Part shown: positions 1 to 6,126 of the stretch, in pieces | Numbering within the stretch: position 1 is the first letter of the stretch | How the letters are laid out: each line of letters starts with the position of its first letter | Origin: Oscillospiraceae bacterium | Lineage (GTDB): Bacteria; Bacillota; Clostridia; Oscillospirales; Ruminococcaceae | Assembly (NCBI GenBank): GCA_009776345.1 | Contig: WRLS01000071.1 | Coordinates: 1-10,431 of the forward strand | Direction: 5' to 3' | DNA length: 10,431 nucleotides | The notes under the pieces: model-generated | Told to the model about the DNA's origin: nothing | The model's input: the letters and a program-made list of their open reading frames with translations, nothing else | Databases searched by the model: none | Translations under genes and position numbers: made by a program

Positions 1-71
1 CAACCGCCGGACACAGCCGTAACCAACCGGCTGGAAAGCCGGGAGGACTTCCGTTTACACGCATGAGGTAA
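1..71 (+). other. Possible 3' end of an upstream element gene
   Basis: Two forward frames are open from the window edge. Frame 1 ends at TGA 64-66, its last residues being ESREDFRLHA. Frame 3 ends at TAA 69-71, its last residues being GGLPFTRMR. A strong hairpin with a short T run follows at 88-130, as expected after a gene end. I recognise neither tail and cannot choose between the frames. Confidence 0.22.
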
Positions 72-87
72 CGGATCAGAGAGTTAG

Positions 88-130
88 GAGCATGGCAGAT
101 AGCTTTCAAAGCTATTTGCCATGCTCTTTT
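88..130 (+). terminator. Long hairpin with T run, likely intrinsic terminator
   Basis: GAGCATGGCA (88-97) pairs with TGCCATGCTC (117-126). ATAGCTTT (99-106) pairs with AAAGCTAT (108-115), and G98 can wobble-pair with U116, giving a near-continuous 19-bp stem. In RNA the tip would open into a small loop around C107. TTTT follows directly at 127-130. It would end transcription coming from the left, or act as an attenuator for the sigma-like gene downstream. Confidence 0.6.
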
Positions 131-187
131 GCGTGTTCGTAGAACACGCCGTCCCCTTTTTTGCTTTGAAAGCGGAGAGGGGTTTTT
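131..187 (+). terminator. Two further hairpins; the second is a terminator with T5 tail
   Basis: A first hairpin pairs GCGTGTTC (131-138) with GAACACGC (142-149) over a 3-nt loop. A second pairs 153-161 with 174-182 (CCCCT against AGGGG at the base, then G-U and A-U pairs) and 163-166 with 170-173 around a TGA loop. TTTTT follows at 183-187. With the hairpin at 88-130 this makes three stems in 100 bases, an arrangement more like a regulated leader than a single gene end. The right arm of the last stem (AGGGG, 178-182) could also serve as ribosome binding site for the ATG at 188. Confidence 0.55.
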
Positions 188-292
188 ATGTTTATCAGCA
201 ATCATATATGGCCCCGGCGCTTCTGGCCAACTTGGCCAGAAGCAGGCGGCATACCGCGCTGCCGTTCCCCGCCGCGCCCCATTCGATTTTAG
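188..292 (+). CDS. Possible 34-residue leader peptide upstream of the sigma-like gene
   Basis: ATG at 188 opens 34 codons ending at TAG 290-292. AGGGG at 178-182 lies 5 bases upstream of the ATG. The product would be rich in Trp, Pro and Arg, and its middle (RFWPTWPEA) is simply the translation of the palindrome at 220-242. The stop codon lies where the left arm of the 279-315 hairpin meets its loop, so a ribosome finishing here would open the stem that touches the next gene's Shine-Dalgarno. Whether it is translated is unknown. The composition is not protein-like, and it may be chance. Confidence 0.22.
   Translation: MFISNHIWPRRFWPTWPEAGGIPRCRSPPRPIRF
220..242. repeat. Element palindrome, copy A
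   Basis: CTTCTGGCCAA and TTGGCCAGAAG form a perfect 11-bp inverted repeat around a single C at 231. A near-identical copy lies at 1199-1221. The odd centre and full symmetry suit either a dimeric DNA-binding protein or a compact RNA hairpin. This copy lies 84 bases upstream of the sigma-like gene's start codon. Confidence 0.7.
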
Positions 293-318
293 CAATCCCC
301 AAAAAAATCGAATGGAGG
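279..318 (+). promoter_or_regulatory. Hairpin abutting the Shine-Dalgarno of the sigma-like gene
   Basis: CCATTCGATTTT (279-290) pairs perfectly with AAAATCGAATGG (304-315) over a 13-nt loop. The last two G's of the right arm are the first two of the GGAGG Shine-Dalgarno (314-318), which lies 7 bases before the ATG at 326. The stem could limit ribosome access to this gene. The stop codon of the possible leader ORF lies at the stem-loop junction, which would allow translational coupling. Confidence 0.5.
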
Positions 319-325
319 CCACAAC

Positions 326-793
326 ATGGCTATTATCAATCTGCGGGATTTTTACTACTGGTACACACAGGATGAATTTGTGCAGGTGTCCGATGAAATG
401 GCGGCGGAGCTTTTCGCGGGGAAAAATTCCGACAAGGCCCACGCCCGGCGTATGAGGCGAAACGATGTATTGTCTTTAGATGCTGGGGATGGAATAGAAG
501 CGTCTGCCCAAGTCTATTCCACTGACAACCCGGAGGCTATTTTTGACAAGATGGATCAGCATTGCCGGTTGTGCTGTGCGCTTAATTCCCTGCCGGAAAT
601 ACAGGGCAGACGGATAGAAGCACATTATATTCTCGGTAAAAGCCAAGCGGGGATCGTCGAAGCCGAGGGCGTTACAAAGGGTTCCGTTAGCATTTCCATA
701 ACTAGAGGGTTAGCGGCTATGAAAGTTTTTTTAGAAAATTATGATTCGCAGTCAAACTTTTGCCCTCAAAGTGACCTGATTAGTGAGGGATAG
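326..793 (+). CDS. Sigma-70 region-4-like HTH regulator of the element
   Basis: This 155-residue protein resembles the short sigma-factor-like proteins found in clostridial conjugative elements. Residues about 80-135 (RLCCALNSLPEIQGRRIEAH, then GKSQAGIVEAEGVTKGSV) match the layout of sigma region 4: a helix around 'SLPEIQGRR', a helix-turn-helix spanning roughly 95-130, and a final 'RGLAAMKVFL' helix. No region 2 is seen, so it cannot be a complete conventional sigma factor. It may instead steer RNA polymerase or regulate element promoters as a DNA-binding protein. The start is set by GGAGG at 314-318, 7 bases upstream. The last codons lie in an inverted repeat (784-804) that begins the folded intergenic region. 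Gene and family type are clear; the target promoters are unknown. Confidence 0.75.
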   Translation: MAIINLRDFYYWYTQDEFVQVSDEMAAELFAGKNSDKAHARRMRRNDVLSLDAGDGIEASAQVYSTDNPEAIFDKMDQHCRLCCALNSLPEIQGRRIEAHYILGKSQAGIVEAEGVTKGSVSISITRGLAAMKVFLENYDSQSNFCPQSDLISEG

Positions 794-980
794 TTTTTCC
801 CTCAAAAAAACCGGGTGAGGGATAGCCGGGGCCGGAGTGGTTGCTGTCACACGACAGGCCCGGTCGAACAGGCGCATATCCCTCCGGTTAGGCGAAGGGG
901 CGGCGCAAAGCTATTCATAGTTTGAGCGTTGCCCATCGCCTACCCCCGGAAGTAAAAAACAACGGCGGCATATCCCGCCG
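784..980 (+). ncRNA. Strongly folded intergenic stretch, candidate structured RNA or 5' leader
   Basis: Four stems lie in a row. (1) TGAGGGA (784-790) pairs with TCCCTCA (798-804), with the stop codon of the upstream gene in the loop. (2) CCGGG (826-830) pairs with CCCGG (859-863), enclosing CTGTC (844-848) with GACAG (853-857). (3) A long interrupted stem spans 883-950: TCCGG with CCGGA, TAGGCGA (889-895) with TCGCCTA (936-942), GGG with CCC, and CAAA-G-CTA with TAG-TTTG around loop 914-917. (4) CGGCGG (963-968) pairs with CCGCCG (975-980). No T run follows, so it is not a simple terminator. It ends 8 bases before the Shine-Dalgarno of the 1006 gene. GTGAGGGATAG also occurs twice, at 783-793 and 815-825. 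I do not recognise a named RNA family. Confidence 0.35.
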
Positions 981-1005
981 TCATCGACAAGGAGGCTTTT
1001 GAAAA

Positions 1006-1188
1006 ATGGACGTTATGGTTCGTGAGCCGTTGTCACAGGCGGCTTGCATGGGCTACATGATTATGGCGCTGGAAAATCTCGATTACAGGGACGAAAAAAT
1101 CTGGCAGGTTATTGCCGAAATGAAAGAGCTTTTCGATTGGGTTTCCACCCCGGAAGCCGAGGAGCATTACCGCGAAGGCCCTTATTAA
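1006..1188 (+). CDS. Small hypothetical element protein (60 aa)
   Basis: This is a 60-residue acidic protein with no domain I recognise. It starts MDVMVREPLSQAACMGYMIM and ends in EEHYREGPY. The middle (about residues 10-45) reads as two helices, the second amphipathic, and there is no signal peptide or membrane segment. A strong AAGGAGG at 989-995 sits 10 bases before the ATG and supports this start. It lies between the folded intergenic stretch and palindrome copy B and is transcribed in the same direction as the recombinase. Small proteins of this sort are common in clostridial conjugative elements, but the function is not known. Confidence 0.6.
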   Translation: MDVMVREPLSQAACMGYMIMALENLDYRDEKIWQVIAEMKELFDWVSTPEAEEHYREGPY

Positions 1189-1198
1189 ACCGCCCCCG

Positions 1199-1221
1199 CT
1201 TCTGGCCAAGTTGGCCAGAGG
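1199..1221. repeat. Element palindrome, copy B
   Basis: CTTCTGGCCAA and TTGGCCAGAGG surround a central G at 1210, matching copy A at 220-242 in 21 of 23 positions. The innermost 8 bp on each side (TGGCCAA and TTGGCCA with flanking C/G) are intact; one outer base pair is changed to a G-U-compatible pair. It lies 10 bases after the stop of the 1006 gene and 51 bases before the ATG at 1273. Confidence 0.65.
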
Positions 1222-1272
1222 TGGGGAAACAAAAACAAACGACTATTATATATCTTGGGAGGGCGTCCGAAA

Positions 1273-1449
1273 ATGCAAACACAAGTAAAATATCAAACCG
1301 AAACAAGGGTTGTTTCCTTTGGGGATAGGCAAATCAGGATCAACAGCCATACGCCCATACTTCCCCCGAAAGAGCGGGAACGCCGTAAGCGCGAAGCCGA
1401 GCAGCGACTTTTTGATGTGTTCAGCAAGTACGCAAATATTCCGAATTGA
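1273..1449 (+). CDS. Small hypothetical element protein (58 aa) upstream of the recombinase
   Basis: The 58-residue product (MQTQVKYQTETRVVSFGDRQ at the start) has a short beta-rich N-terminal half with a 'FGDRQIRINSHTPILPP' segment. A very basic and charged helix with 'KERERRKREAEQRLFDVFSKY' character follows. ATG 1273 is preferred over the in-frame TTG at 1255 because GGGAGG (1257-1262) lies 10 bases ahead of it and overlaps the TTG. Proteins of this shape are common directly upstream of serine recombinases in clostridial elements, and a role as recombination or transfer accessory factor is possible but unproven. The recombinase promoter begins 11 bases after its stop codon. Confidence 0.62.
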   Translation: MQTQVKYQTETRVVSFGDRQIRINSHTPILPPKERERRKREAEQRLFDVFSKYANIPN

Positions 1450-1459
1450 ATCGGCATCC

Positions 1460-1488
1460 TTGTTATCGGGGGCCATCCGAGGTATACT
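1460..1488 (+). promoter_or_regulatory. Sigma-A-type promoter of the recombinase gene
   Basis: TTGTTA (1460-1465) and TATACT (1483-1488) are separated by exactly 17 bases, close to the TTGACA/TATAAT consensus. Transcription would begin near 1495 and give a leader of about 40 bases before the recombinase start. That leader holds the hairpin at 1503-1530. Confidence 0.6.
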
Positions 1489-1502
1489 ATATATGTAGGT
1501 TG

Positions 1503-1530
1503 GCTCCCTGTTTCGATAAAGAAAGGGAGC
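1503..1530 (+). promoter_or_regulatory. Hairpin that hides the recombinase Shine-Dalgarno
   Basis: GCTCCCT (1503-1509) is fully complementary to AGGGAGC (1524-1530), with a 14-nt loop. The right arm contains the AGGGAG Shine-Dalgarno for the ATG at 1536. Folding of the leader RNA would therefore reduce recombinase synthesis, so excision or integration could be held low until the stem is opened. The pairing is visible; the regulatory role is inference. Confidence 0.5.
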
Positions 1531-1535
1531 TAAAT

Positions 1536-3044
1536 ATGAACATCAGAATGGATGCGGTTTACGCAAGGCAATCGGTTGACAAGCAGGACAGCATCAGCAT
1601 TGAAAGCCAGATTGAGTTTTGCAAATACGAATTGAAAGGCGGTAATTGCAAAGAATACACGGACAAAGGCTATTCCGGCAAGAACACCGACCGCCCCCGT
1701 TTCCAACAGCTTGTAAGGGATATAGAGCAGGGTTTAATCAAAAAGGTTGTTGTTTACAAGCTCGACCGCATAAGCCGCTCGATTATCGACTTCGCAAGCA
1801 TGATGGAACTGTTCACACGGTACAATGTAGAGTTTGTTTCCTCGACTGAAAAGTTTGACACTTCAACCCCGATGGGCCGGGCCATGCTGAATATCTGTAT
1901 TGTATTCGCGCAGCTTGAGCGGGAAACAATCCAGAAGCGGGTAACGGATGCTTACTATTCCCGGTGTCAAAAAGGCTTCAAGATGGGCGGGGTAACGCCA
2001 TACGGTTTCAAGCTGGAGCCGGTTGTCATGGAAGGCATTAACACAAAAATGCTGGTGGCCGAGCCGGAAAAGGCGGCGCAAATTAAACTGGCATTTGAGA
2101 TGTACGCCGAGCCGCAGACCTCTTTGGGGGATATTGTCCGTCATTTCGTCGAACAGGGTATTAAATTTGACGGCAAGGAGATACAGCGGCCATCATTATC
2201 CTATCTGTTGAAAAACCCGGTTTACGCAAAGGCCGACCTCGACATTTACGAGTTTTTCAAAACACAGGGCGCGGAAATCGTGAACGACGCCGCCGACTTC
2301 ACGGGGACAAACGGCTGTTATCTCTATCAGGGCCGGGGCGTGGCAACAAACAAAAGGTGGAGCCTGCAAGATCAAATCTTTGTCGTTGCGCCGCATGAGG
2401 GGCTGGTATCTTCGGATGTATGGCTTGCTTGCCGCAGAAAGCTGATGAATAATACCGATTTTGGCGGTACGCACAAAGCGAAAAATACATGGCTTGCGGG
2501 TAAAATCAAATGCGGGGTTTACGGCGCGGCGCTTATGTATGTTAAGCGCGATAAGTACAATGCTTATTTCCGTTGCCGCAGACGTGCGGAAACTAAAACC
2601 TGTGAGGGCGGCGGGAAAATCCGGGTGGACGAGGTTGAGGCTTTCGTATACGACGATATGTGCCGGAAGATGACGGATTTTCAATCGCTGACCGATAGCA
2701 AATGTAAAAAGGCCAACCCGAAACTAACAGCGCTGAATGTTGAGCTTGCACAGGTGGAAACGGAGATAGAAAAACTGATTGATACGCTCATGGGCGCAAA
2801 CCCTATCTTATTATCCTACGCGAATAGCAAGATTGAAGAACTGGACACAAAAAAACAATCGCTGGCAAAAGCGATTGCCGATATGAGCGCCGGGGCTGTT
2901 TCCCCGGAACAAATCAAACGCATATCCGGGCATCTCAATGATTGGGATAATATCAGTTTTGAGGACAGGCGAAATGTATTAGATGCAATGGCTATTGCTA
3001 TAAAGGCTACAAGCGATGTCATTGATATTATCTATAAATTCTAG
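1536..3044 (+). CDS. Large serine recombinase (element integrase/excisionase)
   Basis: This 502-residue enzyme cuts and rejoins DNA at the element's attachment sites. Residues 6-150 form the resolvase catalytic domain, with 'YARQS' (likely nucleophile Ser13), 'KLDRISRS' (75-82) and 'QLERETIQKR' (126-135). Residues about 150-300 form the recombinase DNA-binding domain ('GGVTPYGF', 'LSYLLKNPVYA'). Residues 319-375 form a zinc-ribbon domain, and about 395-450 form a coiled coil, as expected for synapsis control. The ribbon shows Cys326, Cys347 and Cys356, but the second Cys of the usual CxxC is replaced (KCGVYG). Length is near that of TndX/TnpX relatives. The ATG at 1536 is chosen over an in-frame ATG 30 codons upstream because it has AAAGGGAG before it, starts the domain directly and follows the promoter. 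No frameshift is seen, so it is probably active. Confidence 0.93.
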   Translation: MNIRMDAVYARQSVDKQDSISIESQIEFCKYELKGGNCKEYTDKGYSGKNTDRPRFQQLVRDIEQGLIKKVVVYKLDRISRSIIDFASMMELFTRYNVEFVSSTEKFDTSTPMGRAMLNICIVFAQLERETIQKRVTDAYYSRCQKGFKMGGVTPYGFKLEPVVMEGINTKMLVAEPEKAAQIKLAFEMYAEPQTSLGDIVRHFVEQGIKFDGKEIQRPSLSYLLKNPVYAKADLDIYEFFKTQGAEIVNDAADFTGTNGCYLYQGRGVATNKRWSLQDQIFVVAPHEGLVSSDVWLACRRKLMNNTDFGGTHKAKNTWLAGKIKCGVYGAALMYVKRDKYNAYFRCRRRAETKTCEGGGKIRVDEVEAFVYDDMCRKMTDFQSLTDSKCKKANPKLTALNVELAQVETEIEKLIDTLMGANPILLSYANSKIEELDTKKQSLAKAIADMSAGAVSPEQIKRISGHLNDWDNISFEDRRNVLDAMAIAIKATSDVIDIIYKF

Positions 3045-3167
3045 TATGTTTCTCTTATCAGCCCATTATGTATCTTGTTGTACATCCGAAAGAGTGGCTA
3101 CGTGCATTTCACCACATCGCTCAGCGGGAATATCGTGATAAGTGACGGGCCTTTGGCACGCAAATAG
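3045..3167 (+). pseudogene. Probable element-chromosome junction with the tail of an interrupted host gene
   Basis: After the recombinase stop the same frame stays open for 40 codons to TAG 3165-3167, and the last part (YVHFTTSLSGNIVISDGPLA) looks protein-like. Another frame is also open and ends at TGA 3143-3145 (HPKEWLRAFHHIAQREYRDK). A strong terminator follows the first stop by 19 bases, as at a natural gene end. Reading this as the 3' tail of a gene split by the element is inference. I do not recognise the protein. ATGTA (3068-3072) and TACAT (3081-3085) form a short inverted repeat that could mark an attachment site. Confidence 0.35.
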
Positions 3168-3186
3168 CCAGCAAGCTGAAAAAACG

Positions 3187-3223
3187 CAAGGACGCAAGCC
3201 CAATGGGCTTGCGTCCTTGTTTT
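3187..3223 (+). terminator. Strong intrinsic terminator upstream of uvrB
   Basis: CAAGGACGCAAGCCC (3187-3201) pairs perfectly with GGGCTTGCGTCCTTG (3205-3219): 15 bp with a 3-nt AAT loop, then TTTT. An A run at 3179-3184 on the other side could make it work in both directions. It separates the element and the gene tail from uvrB. Confidence 0.85.
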
Positions 3224-3242
3224 ACACTGCGCGCCCGAAAGA

Positions 3243-3271
3243 TTGAATATGTCCGGCAAATATGGTATTAT
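3243..3271 (+). promoter_or_regulatory. Promoter of uvrB
   Basis: TTGAAT (3243-3248) and TATTAT (3266-3271) stand 17 bases apart. ATAGTT (3272-3277) and AACTAT (3283-3288) form a 6-bp inverted repeat just past the -10 box, at the expected start of transcription, where a repressor could bind. No GAAC-N4-GTTC LexA box of the Bacillus type is present. Confidence 0.6.
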
Positions 3272-3308
3272 ATAGTTATCAAAACTATCTGCATATTGGT
3301 GGGAAAAA

Positions 3309-5282
3309 ATGGATAAATTCCGGCTCGTATCCGATTATAAGCCCGCGGGCGACCAGCCCAAGGCAATCAGCCGGCTAGTGGACGGCTTGAACGCGGGGAT
3401 GCGCGAGCAGGCGCTTCTAGGCGTCACAGGCTCGGGCAAGACCTTCACAATGGCGAATGTCATCGCGCAGGTCAACCGGCCTACGCTTATACTCGCGCAC
3501 AACAAAACACTCGCCGCGCAATTATGCAGCGAGTTTAAAGAATTCTTCCCGGATAACGCGGTGGAGTATTTCGTAAGCTACTACGATTATTACCAGCCCG
3601 AGGCATATATCGCGCACACGGATACCTACATCGCAAAGGATTCAAGCATCAATGATGAGATCGAAAAGCTTCGGCACTCCGCCACTTCCTCACTATCGGA
3701 GCGCAGGGATGTAATAATTGTAGCGAGCGTGTCGTGCATTTATACGCTCGGCGACCCAATCGACTACCGCGAAATGATCCTTTCCTTCCGCAAAGGGGTG
3801 GAAATGGGGCGCGATTACGCGGTAAAAAAGCTGGTTGAAATGCAGTATGAGCGCAACGATGTCAACTTTGTGCGCAATAAGTTCCGTGTGCGGGGCGATG
3901 TGCTGGAGGTTTACCCGGCTTATTTCCACGACACCGCGATACGTGTGGAATTTTTCGGGGATGAGATTGACCGCATAACCGAAATCAACACGCTTACCGG
4001 GGAGGTCAGGGCTGTACTTGCCCACGCGGCGGTTTATCCCGCGTCGCATTATATCGTGCCGCATGAGCGGATCATGGACGGCATTGAAAAAATACGCGAT
4101 GAAATGGAACAGCGCGTTAAGTGGTTCAAGGAAAACGACAAGCTCGTCGAGGCACAGCGCGTCTATGAGCGCACCTGCTACGATATGGAGATGCTGCAGG
4201 AGCTTGGCTACTGCTCCGGCATTGAGAATTATTCCCGCGTTCTGACCGGGCGCGAGCCGGGATGCACGCCGTTCACGCTGTTTGATTACTTCCCCGAGGA
4301 TTTCCTCTTTTTCGTGGATGAATCCCACGTAACTTTGCCGCAGGTACGCGGGATGTACGGCGGGGATCGCTCGCGCAAAGAAAACCTGGTACAGTACGGA
4401 TTCAGGCTGCCGTCGGCTTTTGACAACCGCCCGCTGAATTTTGACGAGTTCTATACAAAAATCAACCAAGTTGTTTTTGTCAGCGCCACACCCGGTCCGC
4501 TGGAGCGCGAGCGCTCTGTTCAAGTTGTCGAGCAGATCATACGCCCGACCGGGCTTGTTGACCCGGAAATTGACGTGCGCCCAATAGAAGGCCAGATCGA
4601 CGATGTTGTTTCCGAAATAAACCTGCGCACCGAAATCGGCGAGCGCGTGCTGATCACAACGCTTACAAAAAAAATGGCGGAGGATCTAAGCGCGTACCTC
4701 GAAAGGCTCGGCATCAAGTGTAAGTATATGCACCACGATATTGATACAATAGAGCGCATGGAGATCATCCGCGATTTGCGGCTGGGCGAGTTTGACGTGC
4801 TTGTCGGGATCAACCTGCTGCGCGAGGGGCTGGACATACCGGAGGTTTCGCTCGTCGCAATCTTCGACGCGGACAAAGAGGGCTTCCTGCGCCATGAAAG
4901 CGCGCTGATCCAAACCATAGGCCGCGCCGCGAGAAACGATAAAGGCAAGGTGATCATGTACGCGGACCATGTCACGGATTCCATGGAGCGCGCTATCTCC
5001 GAAACCTACCGCCGCCGCGGCATACAGCTTGCCTTCAACGAGGAGCATGGAATCACACCCGCGACAATCAAAAAAGAGGTCCGCGAGGTTATGCAGATTT
5101 CATCCAAAGAAGGCACCGAGAAAAAAACCAAGCGGAATATCCAAATGGGCCCACGGGAAAAAACCGAGCTTATCCGCCAGCTGACTGCGGAGATGAAAAA
5201 CGCCGCAAAGCTGCTTGAGTTTGAACACGCGGCATATCTAAGGGATAAAATCGAGCGGCTTAAAACAGGGCAGCCGGCGTGA
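3309..5282 (+). CDS. uvrB: UvrABC excinuclease subunit B
   Basis: UvrB receives damaged DNA from UvrA, verifies the lesion using its helicase-like ATPase and loads UvrC for incision in nucleotide excision repair. The 657-residue length is typical. Visible landmarks are Walker A GVTGSGKT (38-45), the YDYYQPEAY start of the damage-probing beta-hairpin (92-100), the DESH Walker B box (337-340), SATPGPLE of the helicase core, QTIGRAARN motif VI (535-543), and a C-terminal UVR domain ('LLEFEHAAYLRDKIERLK', about 635-653) that binds UvrC or UvrA. GGTGGG at 3298-3303 lies 5 bases before the ATG. It has its own promoter and terminator-insulated upstream side. uvrA does not follow directly, unlike the common uvrB-uvrA order; the next gene is convergent. 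Confidence 0.98.
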   Translation: MDKFRLVSDYKPAGDQPKAISRLVDGLNAGMREQALLGVTGSGKTFTMANVIAQVNRPTLILAHNKTLAAQLCSEFKEFFPDNAVEYFVSYYDYYQPEAYIAHTDTYIAKDSSINDEIEKLRHSATSSLSERRDVIIVASVSCIYTLGDPIDYREMILSFRKGVEMGRDYAVKKLVEMQYERNDVNFVRNKFRVRGDVLEVYPAYFHDTAIRVEFFGDEIDRITEINTLTGEVRAVLAHAAVYPASHYIVPHERIMDGIEKIRDEMEQRVKWFKENDKLVEAQRVYERTCYDMEMLQELGYCSGIENYSRVLTGREPGCTPFTLFDYFPEDFLFFVDESHVTLPQVRGMYGGDRSRKENLVQYGFRLPSAFDNRPLNFDEFYTKINQVVFVSATPGPLERERSVQVVEQIIRPTGLVDPEIDVRPIEGQIDDVVSEINLRTEIGERVLITTLTKKMAEDLSAYLERLGIKCKYMHHDIDTIERMEIIRDLRLGEFDVLVGINLLREGLDIPEVSLVAIFDADKEGFLRHESALIQTIGRAARNDKGKVIMYADHVTDSMERAISETYRRRGIQLAFNEEHGITPATIKKEVREVMQISSKEGTEKKTKRNIQMGPREKTELIRQLTAEMKNAAKLLEFEHAAYLRDKIERLKTGQPA

Positions 5283-5294
5283 TGTTCGTTCTCA

Positions 5295-6092
5295 TTAAAG
5301 CGCGAGAATAACCCCTGCCACTTTTATCGGGGTACCCTTGTGATCCCTAAGCGTGCTTGCGATGGCGCGGAAGCGGCGGTAATCCCCGTTTTTCAGCATT
5401 AGGCGGTATTCGATGTCGTATGGTGTTTCCCCGGTGCGGTCTGAAATATGCGCCGAAAGGGCATCCAGCGCGCGTTTTTTGTCCTCCGGGTGAAGGCGGC
5501 TGATCCAGCTTTGCAGTTCGTCCGTGAAGTCCCTTTCATCAAAGAAGCCCAGCGTATGGCGGAATGCCTGTGACCATACGGTTTTATTATTTGGTGCGGC
5601 AGGGTCATCGGCCATGATTTCCATTTCCCACAACGCGGCTTCCAGCGCGTCATTCAGGAGCTTATATTTCATCACTTCATATTCACACGCGCGAAGCTGA
5701 CCGAGCATACGCATTTGGTTTTGGACCCGGAATTTAACGCTGATAGGGGAGTAGGGCTTTGTGATATAATCCGCCGCGCCCAATATCAGGCCCTTTTCCT
5801 CGTCGTCGGCATCGCTTTTCCCCGTGGTAAAAATTACCGGTATATCCCGCGCCTTTGCCGAACCCTTCAGCGCGGCGATGACGGCGTACCCGTTCGCCTT
5901 CGGCATTGATATGTCAAGCAGGATAACTCCCGGCATATGCTTTTCGGCTAAGCTGACGGCCTCCCAGCCGTCCACAGTCGAATAAATTTCGTATTCCGCC
6001 CCCAGTATATGCGAGAGGATCAGGATGCTTGATTGGTCGTCGTCTACAATGAGTATGCTGCCGCGCCCGGTAAAGCTACTAGCTTCGCCCAT
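5295..6092 (-). CDS. REC-PAS response regulator-like protein
   Basis: The 265-residue cytoplasmic protein has a receiver domain (about 11-128) with Asp17/Asp18 of the acidic pocket, phosphoacceptor Asp60 in 'GVILLDISMP', Thr89/Thr90 and Lys112 in 'DYITKPYS'. A linker helix (about 130-155) leads to a PAS fold-3 domain (about 155-265, 'WISRLHPEDK' and 'YDIEYRLMLKNGDYRRFRA'). No HTH, GGDEF, EAL, HD-GYP or kinase domain follows, and it stops at 'VAGVILAL', where relatives usually continue into a helix and output module. It is either a short signalling adaptor or a truncated protein. No partner kinase lies in the window. The ATG is supported by an AAAGGAAA-type site upstream. It ends 12 bases from the uvrB stop, convergent, with no clear terminator between them. 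Confidence 0.88.
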   Translation of the reverse strand: MGEASSFTGRGSILIVDDDQSSILILSHILGAEYEIYSTVDGWEAVSLAEKHMPGVILLDISMPKANGYAVIAALKGSAKARDIPVIFTTGKSDADDEEKGLILGAADYITKPYSPISVKFRVQNQMRMLGQLRACEYEVMKYKLLNDALEAALWEMEIMADDPAAPNNKTVWSQAFRHTLGFFDERDFTDELQSWISRLHPEDKKRALDALSAHISDRTGETPYDIEYRLMLKNGDYRRFRAIASTLRDHKGTPIKVAGVILAL

Positions 6093-6126
6093 ATTTTTTC
6101 GTTTCCTTTCTTTTGCTGTATGGTTT

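Larger units (their letters stand above)
1..3090. mobile_element. Integrase-proximal end of an integrative conjugative/mobilizable element (right boundary approximate)
   Basis: The stretch groups a sigma-factor-like HTH protein, two very small proteins and a serine recombinase, all in one direction. This gene set is typical of one end of clostridial conjugative elements. The left part lies outside the window, so no transfer genes are seen. The right boundary is placed just after the recombinase stop, because these enzymes usually sit beside their attachment site and because a terminator plus uvrB, a core chromosomal gene, follows. The exact junction is inferred: no second attachment site is available here for comparison. 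Confidence 0.72.

Noticed and set aside
1044..1328. 94-codon plus-strand frame overlapping two small genes
   Set aside because: It has no ribosome binding site of its own and reads through the palindrome and both small genes out of frame.
2196..2684. 162-codon open frame on the minus strand
   Set aside because: It is antisense to the recombinase, with no family resemblance and no start signals.
3243..3308. LexA (SOS) box before uvrB
   Set aside because: No GAAC-N4-GTTC or close variant is present; the ATAGTT/AACTAT repeat does not match.
3693..4523. 276-codon open frame on the minus strand
   Set aside because: It lies entirely inside uvrB, has no ribosome binding site or recognisable domain, and is an antisense product of GC-biased codons.
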